A stretch of 64,000 nt of DNA from Aphelocoma coerulescens. Taxonomy: Eukaryota > Chordata > Aves > Passeriformes > Corvidae. A program made the translations under genes and the position numbers. The notes under the pieces are model-generated. The model was given only the letters and a program-made list of their open reading frames with translations. It searched no databases and had not been told where the DNA came from. Numbering within the stretch: the first letter of the stretch is position 1; the number at the start of each line of letters is the position of its first letter. The stretch covers positions 21,976,924 through 22,040,923 of the forward strand of contig NC_091023.1 in NCBI RefSeq assembly GCF_041296385.1. Reading direction: 5' to 3'. Of this stretch, positions 45,301-57,342 are shown piece by piece.

Positions 45301-48300
45301 TGGAAGGATAAACAGGTTGGCATAGAGGCCATCAGATAGATGTATATGGAAGAAGGTAGGCACCTGTACAGGGCAGAAAACTCCTCGTCAGCCAAGTGTT
45401 TCCCTTTGTGCTTCTTTTCCATTCATTCACTTTTGGAATAAAATCAACCATGGAATATCAACATTCAGGAGTAAAGAAAACTGCATTAGTTCTTTCTAAC
45501 ATTTTAATTTCTCTCTGCCCACATATTTTGGATTGTGTGACTTCTGGACAGATGTAAGTCGTAGTTGTAGCCAGTGAAGTAAGTTGTTGATGGTTTTGGA
45601 TGCAAGAACAGCCTTAGAACTGATTTACAGTAAAACAGGTTTTTAGTTATGGCAGGTAGGTCTCACAGCACTGGCACCTGAGCAGAAACTGAACCACACT
45701 GTAAGCCCTGTTTGCAGGAACAGGTAACTACGTTGCTGTAAAAGCAGATGATCACGGTTGAATAGGTACATGCACAAAATCTTACATTAAAATGTAATCT
45801 AGATTTTGCTTTTAATTAATAAACTGAAAAACAGTCTTCCTGGTTTCCTTTTAGTTCTAAAGGAAATTCATACAACTAAGAGCACTTGTTTTGACAATTG
45901 TCTTTATCTAATAGTATTAAAAAGACATGTTCATTACTGGGCAATAAGACACTTGCATTGAGAAATTATTTTGTAAAAGTACCCTTAAATGGAGTAAACT
46001 GCCCAAAATGCACACAAAACAGTCTGTTCCCCACACAGCTAAATGTGGAAATGATCCTGTTTATTTTTCACTAATCTCTTACTGACTACAGACATTGTCT
46101 TTGGCATTTTGGTCTCTAGTGTTTATAGAAGCGTGTTCTTCAAAGCAATGCCAGAACTGACGATAGTCTCTGTGTCTTCTAAGGTAGGATGCTGAGTTTT
46201 GGGCAGTTCAGCCTTGCAGTTCCAGCATCATTACTCGGTTGAGTCATGAGTGAGATTTGGCTCAGTCCCAAGTAGTGCTGGAGGTAAAAAGAGCTGTAGC
46301 TGTTTGCCCAGTTCCTGATCCCCTGAAGCCTGAAAGGTCAGTGCAGGACCTTGGCTCTGCCCAGCTGGGAGGGCACTGGAGGGAACAGCTGATGGCTCTG
46401 GTGTTGCCTCTGTGTGCTGCAAGCGCGACCTGTCGCAATAATTCCGTGGCTAAAAGTCAGAGCCAGGGTTAGCCAAGGAAGTCATCTGGGGACAGAGAGT
46501 CCCCATGTGCTGAGTAGTGTTAGAGGTTGCTGGACATTAGCAACAAAAACTTTTGGTTTATTTTTTTTGCAATACAGAACACATGAGAAGTATGGAATTC
46601 AAGTCCTCGAGGGAGGTGGGATTCTTCATGAAATTGCCAGCTGAGGAGCAAATAGAAGAATCCATATAATTTAGGGACAGATATTGGTGATTAAAGGTGA
46701 AGTAATGGTCCCTCACTGGTGCAGTACTTTGTTCATTCTACCTGCTTTTTTCACAGCCCTGACTCATTTCTTCATTTACTGAAAAATTTCTCCTACATCA
46801 AGTAAATCTTTCAGTATCTGGCACCCCTTATCAAAGAATTTACCAGAAGGAAGGTGTCAGTCTTGAACAGTTCAGTCTCTAGTGAGTCCCTGCATAGTCC
46901 TTATCCTAAAATCTCAGTCATGGGAATGTCCTGGTGAAAGAGAAGGAGTTTTTGGTGTAGTGGGAAAACTTGCAGCTGTGACCCAGAGTGAGCAATGTGC
47001 CATGCCCATGGCTGGCACAACAGTTCTGGGCCAGTTGCCCACAGGCTTTTCATCTTTATACTAGCTCCTCTTTCTTTCCTGTAGTCTCTTTATTTCCCCA
47101 TTTTCCTTATGCTTTCTCTTCCTTTCTGCTAGCTTTTAGTATTACAGCACTGTCTGCTCTGCCTTTTCACCAGAGAACATCACTGTTTTTCTCTTCTGTT
47201 CTCTTCTACATAGACACACACACTCACGGACACATAATTCCCAAATATATTTGTGTTACATTTGATAACCTGCAGCAGCCCTGCAGGTTCTAACTGGAAG
47301 GGTGGTAAAAATCACAACTACCAGCAAAGATCAAACCCATTATTGCTCACATGAGATGAGCAGTTCCAGTTTTATACTGGATTTAAGGCAATCCAGCTGT
47401 GGGCTGCTGCCAAAAGGGCTGGTCCCATCCTTTCCCCTGCTCCCTCTTTCCTGCCTTGGGGTATCAGTAAGATGATGCCATGGCTGAAGTTTAGTGTTTC
47501 TCTGGCTCTGCTGGGTTTGTACTGAGCTGGTGCAGCAAGATCATGGTCTGAGCCTTCCAGTGGCACCACAAGAAAGGTGCCAGGGAAGAACAGGCATCAG
47601 GATGGGCAGGGCTGCACTTTGAGTGGCAAGGCAGTCCTAGAGGAGAGCTGGCCAACCACATCTTCTGCCAGGAGTATTGTTACAGACTGCTAAGATATGA
47701 TATATATTTTTTTTAATATTTAGCGAGAGGAAAGGAAAAAAATTGTTTGTGAGAACTTTGGACAAGACTGGCTCTTTGCCAGCAACAAGTGCAATCCCAA
47801 TGCCTTGCAAGTAACAAGCCAATAGGTTGATTAGGCAGATTGACTAACAAAGACTCTGTCTGATAAATGCTTGGCAGAAAAACCTGCCCATGTCTGATAA
47901 ATAATTAGGACTGTTGCCTTTGCGCCCTGATGTAGAAAGCATCTCTTCCAGGATTACAGATTCTTGGAAAGAGTGGTCTGTTATAGGAGAAATAGGCATG
48001 AAAGAGCATGGTAGCCTGCAGATGGCCAGGGTGCTTTGTGGTTTGAAGAACAGGGGAAAACACTTCTTGGTAAACACCACTAACTAGCCTTGAAAACAAA
48101 ACAGTCCCAATTCCAGGGAACATGTGGTAATCTTGTCTACAAAGAATGCAAACTAAAGTGGGAGAAAACAAAAACGAGATGTCTATTGCAGCATAGTCAG
48201 GCTAAATAAAATCTACAAAACCATTATTTTCTTTAGCAATATTTCTAAAACTGCTTCCCAGTGGTTATGTCCCCTGGGAGCTTCCATAGGGCACAGGGAG

Positions 48301-51300
48301 GATCAGACCTTTATGTGGTTACATCAGTGGTAGCCCAACAATTTGTGTGCCAATTTATTAAAAGAAGTATTGCTCTTCAGATTTCAAACTGGTCCTGGGT
48401 TTTCCTGTGGGAATTTTAAGTAATGGTGGGAGAAAAACATGGGCTGAAACTCAGAGATACAAACAGCCTTGTGAATTCAGCATTTCTTCCTGCTGGGTGG
48501 ATATTTTGTTTCTTCTCCCAGAGAAAAGACTTGCAGTATGAAGAAATAATATTCCATCCAAAAAGCAGCAAACATTTTAAAATTTGGATTCCTACCAAAC
48601 CAACTCAGCAGGGTGATGTTACCACAAGTTAAAGCAAGAAAATAAAGTAATTTTTGTAAATTCTTGTTTTGGAAGCGTATTCCTCTCCCAGGTCACGTAA
48701 CAGCCCATTGTATTTGGGGTAAATTTGGGGGGATTTTTTTGAATATTGAACTTGTCATTTTTCTACAGCAGTTTTCAGTGAGAGCTGTGCAGGGCCTTTT
48801 CTGTACAGCACCTGAATGAAAGCAAATATTTCAATTTTTTTAACATTCAAACTAATTAGGACAGAGAAAAAATTACATGTAATTACATGTGGCTGTAGGA
48901 GACAGATCTTCTTTGGCAGAGGCTGCTGAGTGTTTCAAAATTTTTCTTCTGGAGGGGTGTGTGTGCAGATTTTGTACAGCTTAAACTGGCAACTCTTTAT
49001 TCTTCAGCAGGTGAATGTGGTTAGACCAGTACCTGGGTGACCCTGCTCACTCTGTGTCAGCATCTTGGGTTCTTTGTAGCAGGGACTGGCAGAATTCAAA
49101 CTGCAAAGTGGGCACGTCTAGAAAAGCCCTATACAACAGGACACCTCTTGTTCCAAGTATTTGGTACTTGCACATAAAATAAAAGGGCCCAGCTGACAGT
49201 TTTCCTGCTGGTAGTGTTGCTACAGGTATATTTTAAGTGTATGTGTTAAATTTACCCCCCAACTCCGTTGCCTTGACTGAGAAAGTTGTACAAAAGGCTT
49301 GGCTGCTTACCCAGTTTCTGAGCTTCATCACTGGGACAGAGATTAATTTTGCAAAAGGGGAAAGACCCCCACTACTTTTTTTTTTAGATGGTCAGTCTGG
49401 CCACTGTAGTCCCTGCAGTCCTTTGGCTGCCCTTTTGCCACCACTCGTGCACCCTCGAGGGCATGGGAACAGGTATGGACTGCAAACAGCGTGCAGGTCA
49501 TGTGTGGGAAGCAGGTCATGACCATTTCAAGTGGAGAACTGCCTTGAATCCCAGTACTGTTTGCTGGGAGAAACAGGTTTCTAATCGAGTCAGGGCAAAA
49601 TCTTAAAAATAAACATGAAAACAAAAGTCCTGGATAGCCAAAGGGGATAAAATCTGTCTCCTTCTACCATAAGGAGACAGAAGGATCAGATCATTCTTCA
49701 ACTTCAGTCTTTTATTCACATAAAAAAGTAACACACTTGAGTCTCTGGGGTTGAAAAAAAGTGTCATTAACCTACTGTTGTTCTTGGCAAGTGTTTCAGA
49801 TCCTTCTCAAATCAGCAGGTAAACACAGGACCAGCCAAAAAACACCATTATATTCCTTAAAGACTATTCCTGTTTCCAAATTTCTTTGCAATCCTCGGGA
49901 ACTTTTCTTAATTCAGAAGTAGAAAGACTTACGGCTTGGGGTGGAACAAGAGAAATAATCTGCATTTTTGATACTTTTCCACCAAAAACCATTGCCTGTG
50001 TAGTATTGCCCTCTGCTGGCACCACTCTGAGGAGCTTCATAGGTCCCCTAGTGGAACACGAGGTTTGTCCCCTTCGAGACATCTTTCAAAGGATCCGAGT
50101 ACTCGTTCATGGTTGTGATCCACTAAGTGCTCGTGGTTTGATCTTTTTTCTGACCACAGAAAATCTTCTATGGACAGCGTTTTGTTTTAATACACCTTTA
50201 AAAGCATTAGAGGTTCTTGACAAAGTCTTACTTTCCAGTGAATATTGTAAGAATTGTGTAGGACCTGCCCTTTGAAGGCAGTTGCATTAAATGTCAATGT
50301 GGTAGCATATGATATGCTCTGAAGTAACAGGAATTTCTTTTCTTTTTCCCCCCACTAGTGTCACCTGATTCACTATCTGAGACTCAGCCATCACTTGATA
50401 GTTCTGAATTATTTGATCTGCACCTTTGACAAGCTGAAGGATGTGTCCTCTGAAGACGTTAAAATCACGGATGCTGTTTTTGACGGTGTGGAAGTGAGAG
50501 TGTTTGAACCTCCTGCGAAGGGAGATGAAAGCCTCAAGCGCAGTGTTGTTTACATCCACGGAGGGGGCTGGGCCTTGGCAAGTGCAAGTAGGTGTCTGAC
50601 AGTAATTAAATAGGATTCCAGTCTGCTTTTCTCCCGGCAGGAAAAGCCAAAAGCTCTTTTTCCTGCCAGGAAAGACAGTTTTGCTAAGATGTACCTGAAT
50701 TCAGTAGTAACTATCTCCATTCTGGTGGATCAAGTCTAAGAAGAGAGGGAGAAAAGTATCATGAACACACAGCAGAAATGCACATCTTACCTGCATGTGA
50801 GCTGTAGAAGGACCAAAAGGTTAATTTTGTTAAACCCTGAGAGGAAAAAATAACTTATTGGTTAAATTTCTGTGATGCCTCTGTGGGCTGCTTTGGCCAG
50901 TCCCCCGCTTTTTGAGGTAATGTGCAAAAGTCAATCCTTGGTGATCGGGTTCCAGTGGCTACATATAAGGAAATTACATGGCTTTGCCCCATTTTCAAAG
51001 AGTAATTAGCAGAAGAGTGACTGATCAACACTGCATGTAACAGCTTTGCTAATGTTTTGTTCCTAAATAACACCTACCTGGGAATACACACTGCTGAGCA
51101 CAGACAGCGGGAGCGTGAGGGAAACAGGTAGAGGTTGGTTCCTCTAAGGTTTGCTCTTTAGAGACTACAACCACCACTAGCTAATTACCTTGAAAATTAA
51201 TGCTGTTTACTCCAGTTAACTTGGAAACCACAAATAGGATCAGAGGAAGTGAGGTACAGCTATAGGCAGTGATAAGGTAACCACTGATTTCCTTCCACAT

Positions 51301-54300
51301 CGTACAGGAGGAAAACAGCCTTGGGGGAGAAAGGGCATGTGGTTCCTGTGGCTGCTCTGAGATCCAGATCTGGCAGGAGTGTTCTCCCTTTTCCTTCCCC
51401 ATCCTTCCCAGGACATCCTGAAGTCCATACAGCCCTGATACATTCTACAGCTTCCTGCCCAGAAAAAGAGCATTAACAAATTTTTACAAAATGATGCAAA
51501 ACACCGACTGTACTGATTGCATTTGGACTCTGTATGTACAAGTCATTTAGACCATGATTTAAGTGAGATTTAGGTTCCTAAATAACTTTAAAATGTGGCC
51601 TTCACATCCCTTTGGAAATTCCAGTGTCTTTGTCCTGTAGCAGTTAAACATTTTACTCCTCTTCCTACAGAGGAATTGTGCTTTGAGATGGGTTTTCTTA
51701 GACCTACCTGAGGGATCTTTGTTAACCTCCTGCCTGCATCATTTGTTCTGTAATAGTTGGCATATGACTCTTGTTGTGCAAAAAGTTTATATTAAATTGT
51801 TGCACATTGTCAGGATGATAATAGCTTGGCTGTGTCAGATGTATCCCTGAGTCTAAGGTGCAGAAATTAATGACAGAATTGCTACACCTAAATATTAGCT
51901 TCTAAGACTGGATATTTTAGAAAGTGTTTACTGTCCTAGTATATTTTATAGTACTGGGAACCAGCAATTAAGTAACTGGAAAGGAATAAAATTAAAGATG
52001 ATCAGTCCTCTGATAAATAGGATAGCTGTGATTAATCCTCCCTTAAATGAGTAGCTCAGCTGACATTAATAGGGCAACTCACTTGAATCAAAGCAATGCA
52101 TGCTATAATAAAATGAACCACAGGCAGTGACTCATACAGCAATAACTCTCTCTGGATGTTAATGCCCCCAAACCACGGGGTACCTTAGATTTTGCCCAAA
52201 TGAGAGAATTGCAATAGGTGGGTGAAATGACATGTCTGAAGTCACCAAGAAACAGATGAGGAAGGAAGCATTAGACTGCAGGATTCTGAAGGCATGAATT
52301 ACGTTCCCTCTGCTATAGTATGGATTTGACAACTGATCAGTTGCAGGCTGATCTCATTTACTTTGTTTGTATTTGTGTGATGGCTGTACGTTTTCTGAGA
52401 AAGCTTAGGGACAGCTTTGTGACTGTTGACTCTCATGTCCCTAACACCATGTCCTTCCCTTCCAGGAACAAGCCTTTACAACAATCTCTGCAGAATCATG
52501 GCTGAATCTCTGAACGCTGTTGTTGTCTCTGTTGAGTGAGTAATCTAAAACTGATCAAGTAGTTTTAAGGTATTAGAAATATGTAACATAGTTCTTTTAG
52601 CTTCTCCTTTGCTAGTGGCTTCTGTATAAGGCTTTAACTTGGGCAGTAATTTTCTATACCAGTCTGATACCGTTATCCTTTTAAAATTGCAACAAATTGG
52701 AATGGTATCAGAAATCACTTGGGTTTCTAATTATTTTAGAATACACTGTGGGGTCTGGCAGTTCCCTGCTGCTCTCGCAGTCTCCCACTGTTCCAGTCTT
52801 CTCTTTTAAGCCTTGTGCTTCCCTCAAGAGCAGAAGACTGCCAGACAACAGAAAAGCAGGGCTGCTTTTTTAAGATGTTGAAGAATTCCAAGGCAAACAA
52901 ACCTCTTGATTAGCTAAATACATTACCTAGGTGACTCCAACATGATTGGTACTGTTCCCATCTTTATTGTCAACTTCAGTATTTTCTTTTGCAAACCCAA
53001 CCACTTGATAGAATTACTCAAGTTTCCCACCTGCAGTTCATTACATAGCAAGCTTTGGGATCTAATTGCAACTTAATTATATGGAGTTGATAGTACTCAT
53101 TTAATGCTTATTATGGTGTACTTTAAAGGGCTGGGAGGGGGTTGGTTTACTTTTTTTTACTGTTTTGGTTTTTATTATTAGAAGCAAGGAAAGCTATAAA
53201 AGCAGCTGTTGGTTATTCTAGACAAGAAGCAATCACAATATTGAAAAGTTCCTAATTATTCCTATTATGATTTATGCTGGTATCATTCTGCCTATTGCTC
53301 TGAGTTACTATTACCTCTTCTCCTTAACAATTATATCCTTTAATCAAGGTGTTTGCATTCACTTAGTCAAGTCTAATTAGATTCCTCATTGGTCTAATTG
53401 CACATCTCACTTTCACAATCTATGCACGGTCTGTTACGCATTTTTGCAAGGAGTTCCCAAAGGACACTCTCAGATTCCTGTACATACAAGATACATCTTG
53501 CTTTCTGACAGCAGGTCACAATTGGAGTTTGAAAGTTGTAATCTTAAGTTTAAAATTTATTCTGCAATATGAAACTTCTTTAGTTTACAATCTAAAGATG
53601 CTTTGAATCAGAGAACCGAATTTTGGGTTGCTCAGCTCTACTGAGAAAGTGTAAAATCTGTAGTTTGAAGAGCTGCAAACTTTGCTTTGTACCATAAGGC
53701 CTAATAACAACTCTTGGATTTCAAATTATTCAGTAAATACAGACTTCTCCTGCACTGTTATGTAGAAGCTGAGAAAACCTCATGTCTGGGATTCAGCTGC
53801 TGGCTCCTCCTGGCAGACTGTTTGCTCTGTCTGTGCTTCCATCTCCCCACCTGCCCAAGGGGGGTATTTCTGCTCCTCTTCTTGATAAAGGAATTGTTGA
53901 ATCTGTTGCATTGGAGCAAATTGGCATTACTTTATTTCTTGGCTATTGTTCATTTCATGGCACAGAGGGATAGCAAGGCTCATTCTCTCCTGACATCAGT
54001 AAAAATTTGGGAAGCTCAGGAGTTTGGCTCAGCCAAACAGGAACGTGTTGAGCGTGTATGATTTACTCTCCCTCGTATTTGTTAAGGTGGGAATTTGGAT
54101 CAAATCCAGGCAGAGTGTAATGACTCCCTTGCCAAGGGTGTTTTAACTATTGATTTTTATAATGCATGATGAAATCCTACATTGGGAAATCCTAGGAAAA
54201 CTGCTGCACAGTTTTATACTATCTTGGTATTATTCATGTTTAGCAGGTTCATTTTAATTTTTCCAAATTAGAACATTAATTATAAGATTAAGTCTTGCAT

Positions 54301-56677
54301 ACATATTACACACCTCCTACTTTTTTTGCAGTATTTATCCTAATGAAATACTTATTTCCAGTAAGGGCTATCTTATATCACATGAAAATCCTAAAGGAGA
54401 GGTACAATAAAGCAGAGGTAAGAACTGTTTCTCATCCCTTCTCTTTTGCAGATACAGGCTGGTGCCTGAGGTGTGCTTCCCCGAGCAGTACCACGATGCT
54501 CTTCGTGCAACAAAGCATTTCCTGCAGCCTGATGTCTTAGCTGAGTATTCAGTGGACCCCAGCCGAATTGCAATCTCTGGGGACAGTGCAGGAGGGAATT
54601 TGGCAGCTGCTGTGTGCCAGCAGGTAACATCCACTGTGTGTTGTGTATTGCACTTCAGCAGCCCAGCTCAGAGAGGCTGACAGATTCTTTGTGTTGCACC
54701 ATCACAAAGTGAGGTGCCATCCCTAAAAACCCCTAAAAAAAGAATGGTAGGGAGCCAGAATCTGCTCATTTTTCCTCTGTGAAGGGACTCAGTCACATAT
54801 GAATCACATAGGTTGTGAGGTGTTACTCCAGTCACAAGCTGTTATGGACGAGAGTTTAGGAGCAAGTAGCTAAATTACTTTTTTTAACCCATTTTGCTGG
54901 TGAACTCCTTATTTTTCCAAGTAGGCATAATTTATTAATATGGCTTCCTATTTTTAGATAATTGTCTCTGGAAATGCGCTTTTATTTCTTTCAAATACAA
55001 ATAAAGGACAAAATATACAGTAAAAGGAGCTTAATTCTTCTGTTAAATTGTCTTCCTGTAGCATTTTGCAATTTTAAGGAAATTTCTTTTGTGTATCTGC
55101 AGTTTAAATGTAATCTGAATTTGATCTAGTAAAGAGTTTAAAAGAAACCCGAGGCAAGTAATAATATTTTTCATGGTTGAATGAAATATTATTATTACTA
55201 ACTTATTCCTATTGCCATAACCATTAGTGATAAGAAAGCAGATACCATATCCAGACAACTAATTATCATGACAACCTTGCAGTATTGAATTAGGGTGGAA
55301 AAATTAATAAGAGACAATTACAATAAAAGTTTCAATATTGAGGACTGATAAACATGATAGTACTGTGTTTTGGAAAGAGCATTCCTAATTCGACTTCCTG
55401 ATGCATAATTCCTTTTAAACAAGATGAGACATGATAGGACACTGGGTATTTTGTGTAGAAGATGAAACAAAGAGTTTGCTGACTCTTCCAGTAAGGCAGT
55501 CAGGGGGCACCAAATGTATAATTGATAGGCTGAAATCAAATGCAGCTGGCAGGGTCGAGTCAGACACAGGGAGGTGCTTCTGCACCAGGTGAGCCTTTGT
55601 TAGAAGAAACTCTGGATGCCATCAATCTGCACTGGCTGAAAAAAAAAAAAAAGCCCAATTAGATCAATTCATGGAAGAAAAATGCGTGAAAAGCTCTTAA
55701 AAACAAGAGTAGCTGCTTTGATTCAGGAAATCCTTCTGTTGCCACTTGTTCAACTGGACACTGTGTTAGAGAAATGCCACTTTACATTTTACATGTTTTT
55801 TTCTTCTTACTCCCTTCAAAAAAACACTTGTGTCACTGATTTTTGCTGAGAACAGGATGCTGGGTCTGCCCTAATGGCCATCTTACAAGAGGAGAAAAAG
55901 ATAAAGCTGCTGATGCTTCAGACAAAACAGCCACATTACCTGTATAAGAGCAGAACTCACTCTAAAATTGTCAAAGGAATGTTTGCTTTTCTAAAGTTCC
56001 ACATTGATATATGTTTATTTTCCTCGCAACCTTAATTCCTTCCTGCGTTTTTCGCACAGCTTAGCAAAGAAGAGGATTTGACCGTCAGACCGAAACTGCA
56101 GGCCTTGATTTATCCAGTCCTCCAGGCGTTCGACTTCAACACACCTTCTTACCAGCAGAACATGAACATGCCCGTGCTTCCTCGCTACGTCATGATCAAC
56201 TACTGGATCGATTACTTCAACGGCAACTACGACTTGGCTCACGAGCTGCTGATCAACAACCACACCGCGCTCAACGTCGGCCGGGCTCTCTCCTTCCGGG
56301 CGCGCCTCAACTGGACGTCCCTGCTGCCCGCGTCCTTCAAAAAGAGCTACAAGCCCGTCGTGCAGACCACGGGCACGGCGGCGATCGTGGAGCAGCTGCC
56401 GGCGCTGCTGGACGTGCGGGCGGTGCCGCTGCTGGCGGACGACGCGACGCTGGCGCGGCAGCCTCGCACCTACGTGCTGACCTGCGAGAACGACGTGCTG
56501 CGCGACGACGGCGCCATGTACGCCAAGCGCCTGGAGCACGCCGGCGTGCCCGTCACCCTCGACCACTTCCACGACTGCTTCCACGGCTGCATGATCTTCA
56601 CCGTGTGGCCCACGGATTTCTCCGCCGGCGTGCACACCAGGAACAGCTACATCAAGTGGCTGGATGAGAACCTCTGA
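41741..56677 (+). CDS. NCEH1: NCEH1, neutral cholesterol ester hydrolase 1 (full coding span, 5 exons)
   Basis: NCEH1 (also AADACL1/KIAA1363) is a type II ER-membrane serine hydrolase of the hormone-sensitive-lipase-like group. It hydrolyses 2-acetyl monoalkylglycerol ether and cholesteryl esters. The five exons (138, 229, 70, 172 and 618 nt) join in frame to 408 residues plus stop, the same length as human. Seen directly: an N-terminal hydrophobic anchor at about residues 5-21, the HGGGW oxyanion motif at 113-117, GDSAG with Ser191, Asp348 in [10 protein letters not shown] and His378 in DHFHDCFHG. Glycosylation sequons are kept at Asn270 (NHT) and Asn287 (NWT), but the human Asn389 sequon is Asp here. 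It lies divergent from ECT2, as in human. Confidence 0.98.
41879..50358 (+). other. NCEH1: NCEH1 intron 1
   Basis: Intron of about 8.5 kb. After the CpG-rich start it is ordinary AT-rich DNA with an old MIR/L2-like fragment near 44,600. The overlapping plus- and minus-strand open stretch at 49,864-50,275 has no recognisable product. Confidence 0.85.
44605..44695. repeat. Old MIR/L2-like fragment
   Basis: GATATTGTTATCCTAGTCTTACA, then AACAGAGG and TATCTGAGGTCACAAAAATT, resembles the core of MIR/L2 elements (TTATCCCCATTTTACAGATG...GGTCACAC). It is diverged and was assigned by eye. Confidence 0.35.
50359..50587 (+). CDS. NCEH1: NCEH1 exon 2, oxyanion-hole motif (residues 47-123)
   Basis: Acceptor CCCACTAG. 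Translation [20 protein letters not shown], then [40 protein letters not shown] and [21 protein letters not shown] supplies the oxyanion-hole glycines. Donor GCAA|GTAGGT, phase 1. Confidence 0.97.
50588..52465 (+). other. NCEH1: NCEH1 intron 2
   Basis: No other gene was recognised. The stretch near 52,190-52,275 faintly resembles an old MIR element (AAATGACATGTCTGAAGTCACC). Confidence 0.85.
52466..52535 (+). CDS. NCEH1: NCEH1 exon 3 (residues 123-146)
   Basis: Acceptor CCTTCCAG. Translation (R)[19 protein letters not shown] followed by VSV(E), corresponding to human ELCTAMAEELNAVIVSIE. Donor TTGA|GTGAGT, phase 2. Confidence 0.96.
52536..54451 (+). other. NCEH1: NCEH1 intron 3
   Basis: No gene, recognised repeat or RNA was seen. 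The 115-codon open stretch at 53,714-54,061 is Leu/Cys-rich composition without domain features. Confidence 0.85.
54452..54623 (+). CDS. NCEH1: NCEH1 exon 4, catalytic serine (residues 146-203)
   Basis: Acceptor CTTTTGCAG. Translation (E)[19 protein letters not shown], then [20 protein letters not shown] and [23 protein letters not shown] contains the nucleophile Ser191. Donor CAG|GTAACA, phase 0. Confidence 0.98.
54624..56059 (+). other. NCEH1: NCEH1 intron 4
   Basis: No other gene was recognised. A short A tract lies near 55,638. Confidence 0.85.
56060..56677 (+). CDS. NCEH1: NCEH1 exon 5, rest of the hydrolase domain (residues 204-408)
   Basis: Acceptor TTCGCACAG. The exon codes 205 residues from [20 protein letters not shown] to [10 protein letters not shown], then TGA. 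It holds Asp348 ([11 protein letters not shown]) and His378 (DHFHDCFHG). Sequons NHT (270) and NWT (287) are kept; residue 389 is Asp in PTDFS where human has PTNFS. From about 56,260 to 56,600 the codons are extremely GC- and CpG-rich, unlike exons 2-4 and the flanking DNA. The minus-strand 277-codon ORF over this exon is a shadow. Confidence 0.98.
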   Translation, partial: LSKEEDLTVRPKLQALIYPVLQAFDFNTPSYQQNMNMPVLPRYVMINYWIDYFNGNYDLAHELLINNHTALNVGRALSFRARLNWTSLLPASFKKSYKPVVQTTGTAAIVEQLPALLDVRAVPLLADDATLARQPRTYVLTCENDVLRDDGAMYAKRLEHAGVPVTLDHFHDCFHGCMIFTVWPTDFSAGVHTRNSYIKWLDENL

Positions 56678-57342
56678 AGGTGTGGCTCTGGTGTCTGTTC
56701 TGGCAGAAGAGCAAACAATCAAAAAGTGCACTTTTCCGAATTCTGACTTCTCCATTCGGCTGCAGCTGCTGGGGGTACAGACCACTAACTGCAGCGTTTT
56801 CGAGCTCCATTGGCCTTGCCCAGTAAAGTATTTTTTTTCAAACCTCAATTTTTTTTTTCACCTTCTCCCAGATAACTATTGCCAAACATAAACACCTGTT
56901 GAGCAGGGAGATCAGCAGTCCTGCAGGATCCTTACCCGGCTGCAACTTTCAAGCTTTGACTCTTAATCAGGTACAAAGGCCCTGCCTTTCAAGTGATGTG
57001 AGATAAAGCCTAACACCTACATCTGCTTCTGAATATGTAGAAACGTGAGCTAATTTACAGCAGTGTTGAGCATCTGATGCCACAGTGAGAACACTCACCT
57101 TGGACAGCAGGGCCCTGCATTTGAATGACAAGCATGAATTTAGGTGTTGGCTTTTTGCCGTAGACAAACGGCTCATTTAAATTTTTTAAAGTATTTTTTA
57201 AAAAAGCTCTTCTAGACAGTTAAAACAATTCTAGATGAGTCTTTTAGCCAAACCTGTAATTCAGCTTTGGACTTTGGTCTTTACTGCCTTTTAATTATTT
57301 ATATTTAAAAAAAAATACAGGACGAAATATATTTTCAATAAA
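56678..57342 (+). other. NCEH1: NCEH1 3' UTR to first poly(A) signal
   Basis: After the stop codon the first AATAAA is at 57337-57342, in AT-rich sequence. A longer 3' UTR is possible: further AATAAA hexamers lie at 59959-59964, near 60,224 and near 60,793. Confidence 0.55.
57337..57342 (+). terminator. NCEH1: Candidate NCEH1 poly(A) signal
   Basis: Canonical AATAAA about 660 nt after the stop codon, followed by a GT-containing AT-rich stretch. Usage is not proven. Confidence 0.45.

Noticed and set aside
49864..50275. Open stretches on both strands in NCEH1 intron 1
   Set aside because: Intronic, without recognisable product. A decayed repeat is possible but could not be shown.
56015..56848. 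277-codon minus-strand ORF across NCEH1 exon 5
   Set aside because: It is the antisense shadow of a GC-rich, clearly homologous NCEH1 exon. Its His/Val/Arg/Gly-rich translation has no domain.
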